From: NC2004 sp050874905
GTDB lineage: Bacteria; Bacillota; Clostridia; Lachnospirales; Lachnospiraceae
NCBI GenBank assembly: GCA_050874905.1
Contig: JBNMLP010000023.1
Span: 1 to 39,817, forward strand
Reading direction: 5' to 3'
DNA length: 39,817 nt
Below are positions 8,241 through 16,120 of this stretch, piece by piece. The notes below the pieces were generated by a model. It searched no databases and was not told the origin of the DNA. It saw only the letters and a program-made list of their open reading frames with translations. Positions within the stretch are counted from its first letter, which is position 1, and the number at the start of each line of letters is the position of its first letter. A program made the position numbers and the translations under genes.

Positions 8241-9259
8241 AATGTAACACCTTTCTCTCCTGCTTCCATATGACCTACGACATACGCTTCCTCGCCGGCT
8301 GCCTTTAATGCTGCAAGTGTCTTGTCTGCATCCTCTGCATCCACTGCGATCACCATACCGATACCCATATTGAAGGTGTTATACATCATCTCTTCTGCAA
8401 TATCGCCTGTCTTCTGCATTAAGGTAAAGATCGGAGGAACCGTGTAGCTGTCCTTTTTCACAACAGCATGCATTCCCTCCGGAAGCATACGCGGAATATT
8501 TTCATAGAAGCCGCCACCTGTAATATGAGAACATCCTTCGATCGTTACTCCGGCTTCCTTCACGCTGCGGAGTGCCTTCACATAAATTCTTGTCGGAGCA
8601 AGCAAGGTCTCTCCCAGTGTCTTACCAAGTTCTTCATAATAAGTGTCTAAGGATTCCTTCGTCATCTCAAATACTTTACGGACAAGAGAAAATCCGTTGC
8701 TGTGTACACCTGTAGATGCAATTCCGATCAAGGTATCTCCTGCCTTGATATGTTCTCCTGTGATCAGATCTTTCTGGTCACAGACACCTACTGCAAATCC
8801 AGCTAAATCGTATTCATCCTCCGGCATCAATCCCGGATGTTCTGCAGTTTCTCCACCGATCAATGCTGCATCCGACTGCTTACAGCCTTCTGCCACGCCG
8901 CTTACGATTGTTGCGATCTTCTCCGGATAATTCTTGCCACAAGCAATATAATCTAAGAAAAACAGTGGCTCACCACCTGCACAGGCAATATCGTTCACAC
9001 ACATTGCCACGGCATCAATACCGATCGTATCGTGCTTATCCATAATCATCGCCAGTTTCACCTTTGTACCACATCCATCTGTTCCGGAAAGCAGCACCGG
9101 CTCCTCCATCTGCTTGATCTTCTTAAGAGAAAACGCTCCTGAAAATCCACCCAGATTGGTAAGCACTTCCTCTCTCATTGTTGCCTGGACATGTTTCTTC
9201 ATCAGTTCCACTGATTTGTAACCAGCTTCGATATCAACTCCGGCATTTTTGTAATCCAT
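8234..9259 (-). CDS. purM: Phosphoribosylformylglycinamidine cyclo-ligase
   Basis: PurM closes the imidazole ring of AIR using ATP, the fifth step of purine synthesis. The protein begins MDYKNAGVDIEAGYKSVELM and shows the PurM/SelD-family motifs LLSGTDGCGTKVKLA, IGIDAVAMCVNDIACAGGEPLFFLDY and GGETAEHPG. The ATG at 9259 is chosen because AGGAGG lies eight bases upstream; the longest frame would begin at a TTG upstream of that ribosome site. First gene of the purM-N-D unit with its own promoter. Confidence 0.97.
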   Translation of the reverse strand: MDYKNAGVDIEAGYKSVELMKKHVQATMREEVLTNLGGFSGAFSLKKIKQMEEPVLLSGTDGCGTKVKLAMIMDKHDTIGIDAVAMCVNDIACAGGEPLFFLDYIACGKNYPEKIATIVSGVAEGCKQSDAALIGGETAEHPGLMPEDEYDLAGFAVGVCDQKDLITGEHIKAGDTLIGIASTGVHSNGFSLVRKVFEMTKESLDTYYEELGKTLGETLLAPTRIYVKALRSVKEAGVTIEGCSHITGGGFYENIPRMLPEGMHAVVKKDSYTVPPIFTLMQKTGDIAEEMMYNTFNMGIGMVIAVDAEDADKTLAALKAAGEEAYVVGHMEAGEKGVTLC

Positions 9260-9321
9260 CTGTTCATCCTCCTGCAATTCTTCATTTATTGTACGTGTTA
9301 CAAAACTTTACAAACACCATT

Positions 9322-9351
9322 ATCATATCATACTCTACCACATTTTAACAA
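9322..9351 (-). promoter_or_regulatory. Probable promoter of purM-purN-purD
   Basis: -35 TTGTTA (9346-9351), 18-base spacer, -10 TATGAT (9322-9327), about 60 bases before the purM start. No purine riboswitch fold or PurR box could be recognised in the short leader, so regulation is not evident. Confidence 0.55.
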
Positions 9352-9368
9352 CAGGAAATCCTGTTTGA

Positions 9369-9812
9369 CTACATCATAGATGCCAGTACCGTATTTACCA
9401 TTTTTCCATCGGCTTTTCCCTTTACACGAGGCATCAGCTCTTTCATGATCTTTCCCTTATCCTTTGCGGTAGGAGCTGTGATAGAAAGTTCTGCCAACAC
9501 TTTTTCAATTTCTGCTTTGATCTCTGCCTCATCCATCATCTTTGGAGCAAATTCCTCATATACATGCAGACGTGCGTTGGCTTCTTCTAAAAGATCGGCA
9601 CGGTCTTCCGGTGTCAGCTCGATCGTTTCTTTGACCTGCTTTAACTCTTTTAATACCACTTCATTTTCTTCTTCCGGCGTCAGATCTTCTCTCTTGTCGA
9701 TCGCCTTATTTTTCAAAGCAGAAAGAAGCATAGAAAGGGATTCCTTTCTTGGTTTGTCTCCCGCCTTCATTGCTGCTACCATTGCACTTCTTACTTCATC
9801 AATCTTACTCAT
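9369..9812 (-). CDS. yqeY: GatB/YqeY domain protein
   Basis: A 147-residue all-helical protein of the YqeY family, related to the C-terminal tRNA-binding tail of the amidotransferase subunit GatB. Typical features are the start MSKIDEVRSAMVAAMKAGDKPRKESLSML style helix, the LKNKAIDKR segment, and the C-terminal GKIMKELMPRVKGKADGKMVN. Its cellular role is poorly known. GGAGGT lies eight bases before the ATG, and the gene follows the acetyltransferase by 18 bases, placing it last in the long rnf transcript. Confidence 0.93.
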   Translation of the reverse strand: MSKIDEVRSAMVAAMKAGDKPRKESLSMLLSALKNKAIDKREDLTPEEENEVVLKELKQVKETIELTPEDRADLLEEANARLHVYEEFAPKMMDEAEIKAEIEKVLAELSITAPTAKDKGKIMKELMPRVKGKADGKMVNTVLASMM

Positions 9813-9830
9813 TACTGTCTACCTCCATTT

Positions 9831-10334
9831 TTATAATGTATATTCCATGACGTAATCGTCCATCACATACCCGTTTCCAATGTCTGCATCCTGTTCTTTC
9901 ACAATCTGAAATCCCCACTTTTTATACACTTCGATCGTATGATCGTTGTGCCGGTTTACCGTCAGATAAATGCTGCGGCAGCCACACGCAGCAGCAAGTC
10001 CCTGTAAAAATTCAAATACCTGCGAAGCGTATCCTTTGCCACGTGCAGATTTCATGAGATAAAGCTTACTTAAAAACAGTTTTCTTTCTGCCTCTTCCAC
10101 ATGTACACCGGTATATCCCATATAAATTCCATTTCCTTCCAGGAAAAAATATTGATATTCTTCGTTTCTGATCTGTTCTGTCAACGCCTTTTCCGACTGG
10201 AATTTTTCTACCATATAATCAATCTGTCCCTCGGACAAAATACATGGAAAATATTCATGCCAGACTTTATCTGCCAGTACAGCCAGTTGTGAAATCTGTG
10301 TCCCCTGTTCTACCGGTACATATTGTAATGTCAT
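9831..10334 (-). CDS. GNAT family N-acetyltransferase
   Basis: A 167-residue cytoplasmic acetyltransferase. The acetyl-CoA pyrophosphate loop is KSARGKGYASQVFEFL (a Q/RxxGxG/A type motif), followed by the conserved strand-helix IYLTVNRHNDHTIEVYKKWGFQIV, where the Asn and the KWGF motif are typical. The substrate cannot be predicted. It lies 15 bases after the unknown small gene and 18 bases before yqeY in one transcription unit. Confidence 0.92.
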   Translation of the reverse strand: MTLQYVPVEQGTQISQLAVLADKVWHEYFPCILSEGQIDYMVEKFQSEKALTEQIRNEEYQYFFLEGNGIYMGYTGVHVEEAERKLFLSKLYLMKSARGKGYASQVFEFLQGLAAACGCRSIYLTVNRHNDHTIEVYKKWGFQIVKEQDADIGNGYVMDDYVMEYTL

Positions 10335-10349
10335 CTTTTCCCTGCCTTC

Positions 10350-10595
10350 CTATTCTAAAAACATCAGTTGCAGGCAGCCATTTTCCATCAAAACTGCCTC
10401 CGCTCCCTCTAAAGAGGAAACTGCACTGCGGATCACCTGCATATTCTCTTTCAGGCTGGCGCAGTCCTTTGCATCATAATATAGATAATATTGTGAAATA
10501 TCACTTGCGTATGCCACCCGTTTGGGAAGTAATCCGGTCTTTTCATATATTAACTGACAGTAATCACGATTACTGCGCCAAAATCTTTTTGCCAT
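10350..10595 (-). CDS. Small protein of unknown function
   Basis: An 81-residue protein that I do not recognise. It begins MAKRFWRSNRDYCQLIYEKTG, is aromatic-rich (several Tyr and Phe), has no signal peptide or membrane segment, and ends LMENGCLQLMFLE. The ATG at 10595 has GGTGA five bases upstream; the longer frame to 10613 would use a TTG. Reality is supported by tight packing: 23 bases after the thioesterase and 15 bases before the acetyltransferase, same strand. No function is proposed. Confidence 0.72.
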   Translation of the reverse strand: MAKRFWRSNRDYCQLIYEKTGLLPKRVAYASDISQYYLYYDAKDCASLKENMQVIRSAVSSLEGAEAVLMENGCLQLMFLE

Positions 10596-10618
10596 ATCTC
10601 TCACCCAAGTCAACGATC

Positions 10619-11047
10619 CTATACCTCTGTTTCCGGCAGTACTTCCCGGTTCATGTGATAAAATGTAAATGTTCCGGTCTCCAGCAATTCACCTTTGTCA
10701 TCAAACAGTTTCACTTCATAAACAGAAATTGTTTTCCCACTGTGAACCGCTTTTGCCTCGCACACAACCTTTTTGGTATGCATTGCAGCTTTCAAAAAGT
10801 TCATCGTCCCGGACACCGTTGTAGCATAGCGTCCAGTCTGACAGGCGGCACATCCACTGACAATATCTGCCAGCGAATACAGTGCACCACCATGCACAGA
10901 ATGATACGGGTTCAAATGCTTGTCTTCTACCAGCATTTCTCCTCTTGCATATCCATCTTCATATTCCGTGATCGAAACATTCAGATTTCTGATATATTCA
11001 TTCTGCGCTAAAAATTCCATCATTTTTTCTTTGATTCCCGGTTTCAT
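10619..11047 (-). CDS. PaaI-type hotdog-fold thioesterase
   Basis: A 142-residue single-domain hotdog protein that would hydrolyse acyl- or aryl-CoA thioesters in the cytoplasm. The PaaI signature is HLNPYHSVHGGALYSLADIVSG, where the Asn-x-HGG-x-x-x-x-x-xD pattern forms the active site; later strands (SGTMNFLKAAM, VVCEAKAVHSGKTISVYEVKLFD) complete the fold. Substrate unknown. It starts only three bases after the rnfB stop, so it is part of the rnf transcript, which is not an obvious partnership. Confidence 0.93.
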   Translation of the reverse strand: MKPGIKEKMMEFLAQNEYIRNLNVSITEYEDGYARGEMLVEDKHLNPYHSVHGGALYSLADIVSGCAACQTGRYATTVSGTMNFLKAAMHTKKVVCEAKAVHSGKTISVYEVKLFDDKGELLETGTFTFYHMNREVLPETEV

Positions 11048-11050
11048 CTG

Positions 11051-11845
11051 TTACTCCTGCACACGAATGATCTTCTTTGGACATTTCTGTACACATGCAC
11101 CACAATGCTTACACTTGTCCTGATCGATATGTGCTACATTGTCTGTCACGGTTACTGCGTCAAATGCGCAGGCTTTTACACAAAGTCCACAACCAATACA
11201 GCCCACGGAACAGGCTGCCATTACATCTTTTCCTTTGTCTTTGGAGCTGCAGCTCACCACCTGTTTTGAGGTCTTTGGAATCAGCTCGATCAAATGCTTC
11301 GGACAAGCTGCAACACATTTGCCACATGCTTTACAGGCTTCTTTATCTACCACTGCAATTCCATCGATCACATGAATTGCATCAAACGGACATGCCTTTA
11401 CACAGCTTCCAAATCCCATGCATCCATAAGAGCAGGCTTTGGAACCACCACCCGGAACGGATGCCGCCAGTACGCAGTCCTCCGGTCCGCTGTACTGATA
11501 ACTGTCTTTTGCCACTTCGCAGTTACCAGAACATTTCACATAGGCGACCTGCGCTGCACCGGTGGAGGCTTCCACCCCCATAATTGCAGCAATTGCCTCT
11601 GTTACGCTTGCCCCGCCTACCGGGCAGGCACCTACTTCCGCCTCGCCTTTCGCGATAGCAGCCGCAAGTCCGTCACAGCCTGCATAACCACAACCGCCAC
11701 AGTTGTTGCCCGGCAGTGCCGCACGGACTGCTTCTTCTTTTTCATCTACCGGCACCTTGAATTTCTCTGAGAAGAAACATAAGAACAGACCAAGGATCAA
11801 TCCTACGGCGCCAACTATTACTGTTGCAAGAATTATACCACTCAT
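11051..11845 (-). CDS. rnfB: Rnf complex ferredoxin-type subunit RnfB
   Basis: RnfB takes electrons from reduced ferredoxin and passes them into the membrane ion-pumping Rnf complex. The 264-residue protein has an N-terminal membrane anchor (about 4-25), a four-cysteine cluster site (C49, C52, C57, C74 in NNCGGCGYAGC...ACPVGG), and then several ferredoxin-like CxxCxxCxxxCP motifs (CVKACPFDAI, CKACGKCVAACPKH, CIGCGLCVKACAFD, CKHCGACVQKCPKK), as in the long clostridial RnfB proteins. It follows rnfA by 13 bases. Confidence 0.97.
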   Translation of the reverse strand: MSGIILATVIVGAVGLILGLFLCFFSEKFKVPVDEKEEAVRAALPGNNCGGCGYAGCDGLAAAIAKGEAEVGACPVGGASVTEAIAAIMGVEASTGAAQVAYVKCSGNCEVAKDSYQYSGPEDCVLAASVPGGGSKACSYGCMGFGSCVKACPFDAIHVIDGIAVVDKEACKACGKCVAACPKHLIELIPKTSKQVVSCSSKDKGKDVMAACSVGCIGCGLCVKACAFDAVTVTDNVAHIDQDKCKHCGACVQKCPKKIIRVQE

Positions 11846-11858
11846 TCTTATTTCCTCC

Positions 11859-12434
11859 TTATATTAACCCGGCAAATCCGTAAAATGCGATTGCCATCAA
11901 TCCTGCCGTGATCAGTACGATCGGCATTCCCTGAAAACTCGGTGGCACATCATTATACTCGATCTTTTCACGAATACCGGCAAGTACCACGATCGCGATC
12001 GTAAATCCAACGGCTGTAGCGAATCCACTCACAATAGATGTAACAAAGCCATAACCATCTGTGACATTGCTCAGAGCAACACCAAGCACTGCACAGTTCG
12101 TTGTGATCAAAGGAAGATATACTCCCAGTGCCTGATAAAGACCTTTGGAATATTTTTTGAGGAACATTTCCACAAACTGCACCAAAGCTGCGATCACCAG
12201 AATAAATACGATTGTCTGCATATATTCCACATGGAAAGTTTCAAGCACAAAATGATTGATCAGCCACGTTGCCGCAGAAGCGATCGTAATAACGAATACT
12301 ACGGCACCTCCCATGCCGGCCGCCGTATTGACCTTCTTGGATACACCGAGGAATGGACAAAGACCTAAAAACTGACTTAACACAACATTGTTCACCAGCG
12401 ATGCACCAATTGCTACTAATAATAAAGTCTTCAT
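11859..12434 (-). CDS. rnfA: Rnf complex membrane subunit RnfA
   Basis: RnfA is an integral membrane subunit of ferredoxin:NAD oxidoreductase (Na+ or H+ translocating). From the ATG at 12434 it has 191 residues and about six membrane helices, with the conserved start LVNNVVLSQFLGLCPFLGVSKK containing the cysteine associated with the intramembrane iron centre, and LPLITTNCAVLGVAL with the paired half motif. GGAGG precedes the ATG by about nine bases, and ATGA overlaps the rnfE stop. The frame extends to 12509 but that extra part lies inside rnfE. Confidence 0.97.
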   Translation of the reverse strand: MKTLLLVAIGASLVNNVVLSQFLGLCPFLGVSKKVNTAAGMGGAVVFVITIASAATWLINHFVLETFHVEYMQTIVFILVIAALVQFVEMFLKKYSKGLYQALGVYLPLITTNCAVLGVALSNVTDGYGFVTSIVSGFATAVGFTIAIVVLAGIREKIEYNDVPPSFQGMPIVLITAGLMAIAFYGFAGLI

Positions 12435-13147
12435 GCTTTTGTCTCCTCCTTCTTCGTTTCTGTTCCTTCCGTAAACAAGTGTCCATGACAGATGTTGGCA
12501 CTGGCACAACCAGCGCAGCCAGAATCACAGGCCGCTTCTGTTTTTACTTCTGCTTTCTTACGGCTCTTGAATTTATTTTGAATTGCAATGATAAATGCCA
12601 ACACAAAGAAAGCTCCCGGTGCCAGCACAAAGATCGTGATCGGCTCATAGGAAGATGGTGTTACCTTTAATCCAAATGCTGTACCATTTCCAAGGATTTC
12701 ACGGAACAATCCGATCAGCGTTAATCCGAGTGTAAATCCAAGTCCCATACCAAGGCCATCAAACGCCGACGGGATCACCGGATTCTTTGAAGCATAGGCT
12801 TCGGCACGTCCCAGAATAATACAGTTTACAACAATCAAAGGAATGTAGATTCCAAGTGCATCGTTCAGACTGGAAAGATATGCCTGCAACAGCATCTGTA
12901 CCAGAGTTACAAAGGTAGCAACAATAACAATAAATGCCGGAATACGCACACGATCCGGAATCACTTTACGAAGTGCTGCGATCATCATATTAGAGAGTAC
13001 CAATACGACGGTAGTCGTCAGTCCCATTCCGGCACCATTGACTGCGGAAGAAGTTACCGCCAATGTCGGACACATACCGAGCATCATAACAAAAGTCGGG
13101 TTCTCCTTGATAATACCATTATAAAGTCGTTCTACCGGTTTATTCAT
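12431..13147 (-). CDS. rnfE: Rnf complex membrane subunit RnfE, with Cys-rich tail
   Basis: RnfE is the pseudo-symmetric partner of RnfA in the membrane. From the ATG at 13147 (AGGAGG eight bases upstream) it has 238 residues, including MLGMCPTLAVTSS and PLIVVNCIILGRAEA, the two cysteine-containing half-helix motifs. After the last helix a charged segment (NKFKSRKKAEVKTE) leads to a tail with CDSGCAGCASANICHGH, four cysteines and two histidines that RnfA lacks. The tail's function is unknown; metal binding is possible. It overlaps rnfG by eight bases (ATGAATAA) and rnfA by four. Confidence 0.96.
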   Translation of the reverse strand: MNKPVERLYNGIIKENPTFVMMLGMCPTLAVTSSAVNGAGMGLTTTVVLVLSNMMIAALRKVIPDRVRIPAFIVIVATFVTLVQMLLQAYLSSLNDALGIYIPLIVVNCIILGRAEAYASKNPVIPSAFDGLGMGLGFTLGLTLIGLFREILGNGTAFGLKVTPSSYEPITIFVLAPGAFFVLAFIIAIQNKFKSRKKAEVKTEAACDSGCAGCASANICHGHLFTEGTETKKEETKA

Positions 13148-13781
13148 TTGCCCCACCTCCTGTCAGATAACGATAATATGCAATTCCGGCATTCACACCG
13201 TTTACTACGGAATTGGTGGTGATCGTTGCACCACTTAACGCATCAATTTCTTCGTCCTTTGATGCACCGGATTTCGTATAAGCAAAGGCATCTACTTTTT
13301 TATTCTTAAATTGATCTTTAAAGGAATCTTCCTGTGCCTTCATACCAAGTCCCGCTGTTTCAGAGATAGAGGTAAACGCAATACCTGTCACCGTTCCATC
13401 TGCAGTGATCCCCATTGTAAAGGTCAGCTCACCATCATATGCTTCCCGGTTGGTGATCGTCATTACATATCCTTTTATTTCTGCATTTGCAGATGAGCTA
13501 ACATCCTGATCTGTTGCCGCAAGCACTTCATCGATGCTGTTATACTGATCCAGTCCAGCTTCTTTTAATGCCGCTTTCGCATCCTTTTCAGGGTTCGCAT
13601 CTTTAACTGCAACAAAGCTTTTCGCATCCGGATATACTTCTTTATATGCTTCTTGTTTTACCCGTTCCTGCTGTTTGGCAATCGGGTTTAATGTAACTTT
13701 ATGCACCACGCCCAGCAGACATCCTGCCACTAACGTGATCAGTGTCAAGGCAAGTGCATCTTTGATCAAACCTTTATTCAT
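13140..13781 (-). CDS. rnfG: Rnf complex FMN-binding subunit RnfG
   Basis: RnfG carries a covalently bound FMN outside the membrane and passes electrons within the complex. The 213-residue protein has one N-terminal membrane helix (about 8-28) and an FMN-binding domain ending in DALSGATITTNSVVNG; the Thr of SGAT (about residue 186) is the flavinylation site used by ApbE. The ATG at 13781 has GGGAGGT seven bases upstream and overlaps the rnfD stop by eight bases (ATGAATAA). Confidence 0.97.
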   Translation of the reverse strand: MNKGLIKDALALTLITLVAGCLLGVVHKVTLNPIAKQQERVKQEAYKEVYPDAKSFVAVKDANPEKDAKAALKEAGLDQYNSIDEVLAATDQDVSSSANAEIKGYVMTITNREAYDGELTFTMGITADGTVTGIAFTSISETAGLGMKAQEDSFKDQFKNKKVDAFAYTKSGASKDEEIDALSGATITTNSVVNGVNAGIAYYRYLTGGGANE

Positions 13782-14724
13782 GCTTCTTACCTCCCATTCC
13801 AAATGCCACCGGCATAGTCACTTTTTCAATCAACGGAACTAATAAGTTACAGATAATGATGGAGTAGGAAACTCCTTCCGCAGTTCCACCATACAAACGA
13901 AAGACTGCCGTTAAGATTCCCAATAAAACACCATATACATACTGCCCTTTTACCGTGATTGGAGAACTTACATAATCGGTTGCCATGAAAAAGGCACCAA
14001 GAATCAGACCACCGCCAAATACATGTGCTGCAATATAGTTGATGTCAAAACCATGACCTCCAAACAATGTCACCATCACAACTACGGTAATAATATAAGT
14101 AGCCGGAATACGCAGTGTGATCACCTTGCGAACCAGCAGATAGGCAGCTCCCACTAACAGCCATAATGCAGAGGTTTCACCGATCGTACCTGCAATATGT
14201 CCAAAAAACATGTCTTTTACGGAAATCATCGAAAGATCTCCACTCTTTACATAAGAAAGAGGCGTTGCTCCTGTTACACCATCGTAGGTAAAACTGGTCA
14301 TCTGACCCGCAAAAGAAATCATCAAAAAGCATCTTGCACCCAGTGCCGGGTTCATAAAGTTCTGACCCAGTCCACCAAATAACTGTTTTACCACAATAAT
14401 CGCAAATGCACTTCCGATCACTGCCATCCACCACGGAACGGTATGTGATAAATTCATACCGAGCAGTAAACCGGTCACCGCTGCCGAGCAGTCAGAAATC
14501 GTTACCTTCTGCCCCATCAAAACCTGATATACCCACTCAAAGAACACAGCTGAAACAGTACTCACCAAAAGAATCACTGCCGCCTTTGTTCCAAAATTAA
14601 CAACACCATAAATAGAAGCCGGCAACAATGCCAGAAATACATCCCGCATGATGTCAGCCGTTGTCCGCTTGTCTCTCGCATGAGGTGACGCAGACACATT
14701 CCATAATGTACTCAATTCTGCCAC
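13774..14724 (-). CDS. rnfD: Rnf complex membrane subunit RnfD
   Basis: RnfD is a multi-helix membrane subunit with a covalent FMN. It begins near LWNVSASPHARDKRTT, the usual SPH(I/A)R start, and carries DGVTGATPLSYVKSG, in which the Thr of TGAT (about residue 154) is the FMN attachment site. The longest start is a GTG at 14724, but GGGAG lies only one base from it; the TTG at 14715, with GGGAG about eight bases upstream, is the likelier start and gives about 313 residues. It follows rnfC by six bases. Confidence 0.96.
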   Translation of the reverse strand: MAELSTLWNVSASPHARDKRTTADIMRDVFLALLPASIYGVVNFGTKAAVILLVSTVSAVFFEWVYQVLMGQKVTISDCSAAVTGLLLGMNLSHTVPWWMAVIGSAFAIIVVKQLFGGLGQNFMNPALGARCFLMISFAGQMTSFTYDGVTGATPLSYVKSGDLSMISVKDMFFGHIAGTIGETSALWLLVGAAYLLVRKVITLRIPATYIITVVVMVTLFGGHGFDINYIAAHVFGGGLILGAFFMATDYVSSPITVKGQYVYGVLLGILTAVFRLYGGTAEGVSYSIIICNLLVPLIEKVTMPVAFGMGGKKHE

Positions 14725-14730
14725 TCCCTT

Positions 14731-16053
14731 CTATTTCTTTCTGCGATCTGCCAGCACCTGCTTGCGCATTGCTGCAATTGTCTGTGTCAAATGTCGTTTT
14801 GCCGGACAAATATAAGAACAGCATCCACACTCGCAACATTCCATTCCGTTCAGTTTTACAAATGCTTCTTTGTCCCCATGTGCCGCTGCAACTGCTGCTT
14901 TTTGTGGAATGATTCTTCCCGGACATACCGTCGCACAGCGTCCACATTTGATACAATTGCTTGGTTCACTTGCTGCAACCGCATCCTTGGTAAGTGCAAG
15001 GATAGCAGAAAAAGTTTTGTGCACCGGAATGTCCAGGGTATCTGTCGCACGTCCCATCATGGCTCCACCAATGATCACCTTTTCCGGATCTTCTCTGTAA
15101 CCACCTGCTGCCTCAAGAAGCTCCTGTGCCATCATACCAAGATGTACCCGGAAATTCCCAGGTTCTTTGACAGCATCTCCCGTCACAGTCACCATACCTT
15201 CCATCAGAGGTTTTCCTTCATAAACCGCTCTATGAATTGAAATCAGCGTGTCCACATTGTGTACAATGCACCCCACATCTGCCGGGAGCATACTGGAATT
15301 GACCTGGCGTTTCGTGACAGCGTAGATAAGAGTACGCTCTCCGCCCTGCGGATATTTGGTTTTCAATACTGCCACTTCCATCCGCTCTTCCTTTTCCACA
15401 CAAGCGGAAATCGCACGGATTGCTTCCGGTTTATTGTCCTCTACGCCAAACACACCTCTTGCATTTGGAAACAACTGCAAGACGATCCTCATTCCTGCTA
15501 CAAGCTGCTCTGTCATTTCCATCATTCTGCGGTAATCAGATGTTAAATACGGTTCACACTCGGAACAGTTTGCAATGATCGTATCGATCTTATCCGGTTC
15601 TTTTGGGGAAAGCTTTACGTGTGTAGGAAATCCTGCACCACCCATACCGACAATACCTGCTTCCTTGATCTTAGAAAGGATGTCCTCCTTACTAAGAGAA
15701 GAAAGTTCTCCCTTTAACGGTTCATACGCAACCTCCTCATATTGCTCATCATTTTCAATGACAATCGCATTCACTTTCGCGCCACCTGCCATCATTCTCG
15801 GTTCGATTGCTTTGACTACTCCGGACACAGAGCTATGGATGTTGCTTGACACAAACCCACTGGCTTCTGCAATCTTTTGTCCACGAAGCACGCGGTCTCC
15901 CTTTGCCACAACAGGAGCTGCCGGCGCACCGATATGCTGACTCAAAGGAAATACCAGCACTTTTCCAGGGAGCAAATCTTTGGAAGGTTTTGCCTCGGAA
16001 AGTTCTTTTCCTTCATAAGGATGTACACCACCCTTAAATGTTAATCGTGCCAT
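14731..16053 (-). CDS. rnfC: Rnf complex NADH-binding subunit RnfC
   Basis: RnfC is the peripheral subunit that binds NAD(H) and FMN, analogous to the NuoF subunit of complex I. The 440-residue protein has an N-terminal segment with FKGGVHPYEGKELS, the GMGGAGFPTHVKLSP nucleotide-binding loop (about 136-150), IIANCSECEPYLTSDYRRM, and two C-terminal iron-sulfur sites: C367, C370, C373, C377 and a second cysteine-dense site at about 406-416 (CCECGCCSYICP). First gene of rnfCDGEAB, directly after a strong promoter. Confidence 0.97.
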   Translation of the reverse strand: MARLTFKGGVHPYEGKELSEAKPSKDLLPGKVLVFPLSQHIGAPAAPVVAKGDRVLRGQKIAEASGFVSSNIHSSVSGVVKAIEPRMMAGGAKVNAIVIENDEQYEEVAYEPLKGELSSLSKEDILSKIKEAGIVGMGGAGFPTHVKLSPKEPDKIDTIIANCSECEPYLTSDYRRMMEMTEQLVAGMRIVLQLFPNARGVFGVEDNKPEAIRAISACVEKEERMEVAVLKTKYPQGGERTLIYAVTKRQVNSSMLPADVGCIVHNVDTLISIHRAVYEGKPLMEGMVTVTGDAVKEPGNFRVHLGMMAQELLEAAGGYREDPEKVIIGGAMMGRATDTLDIPVHKTFSAILALTKDAVAASEPSNCIKCGRCATVCPGRIIPQKAAVAAAHGDKEAFVKLNGMECCECGCCSYICPAKRHLTQTIAAMRKQVLADRRKK

Positions 16054-16091
16054 AAAGTTACCTCTTTTCTCCTTATTCTTTATTACGTTAC

Positions 16092-16120
16092 ATTTTACCC
16101 CATTCGTTCTAAAAATTCAA
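16092..16120 (-). promoter_or_regulatory. Promoter of the rnf operon
   Basis: -35 TTGAAT (16115-16120), a 17-base spacer and -10 TAAAAT (16092-16097), about 38 bases before the rnfC ATG. The -35 overlaps the end of apbE. The rnf genes can therefore be expressed apart from apbE. Confidence 0.7.

Noticed and set aside
9344..9365. AACAGG/CCTGTT hairpin after yqeY as a terminator
   Set aside because: Short stem, and only GTTAAAA follows instead of a T run; it overlaps the purM promoter -35.
10244..11011. 255-codon open frame on the plus strand
   Set aside because: It lies antisense to three well-supported genes, has no ribosome site or recognisable domain, and its composition is that of a shadow frame.
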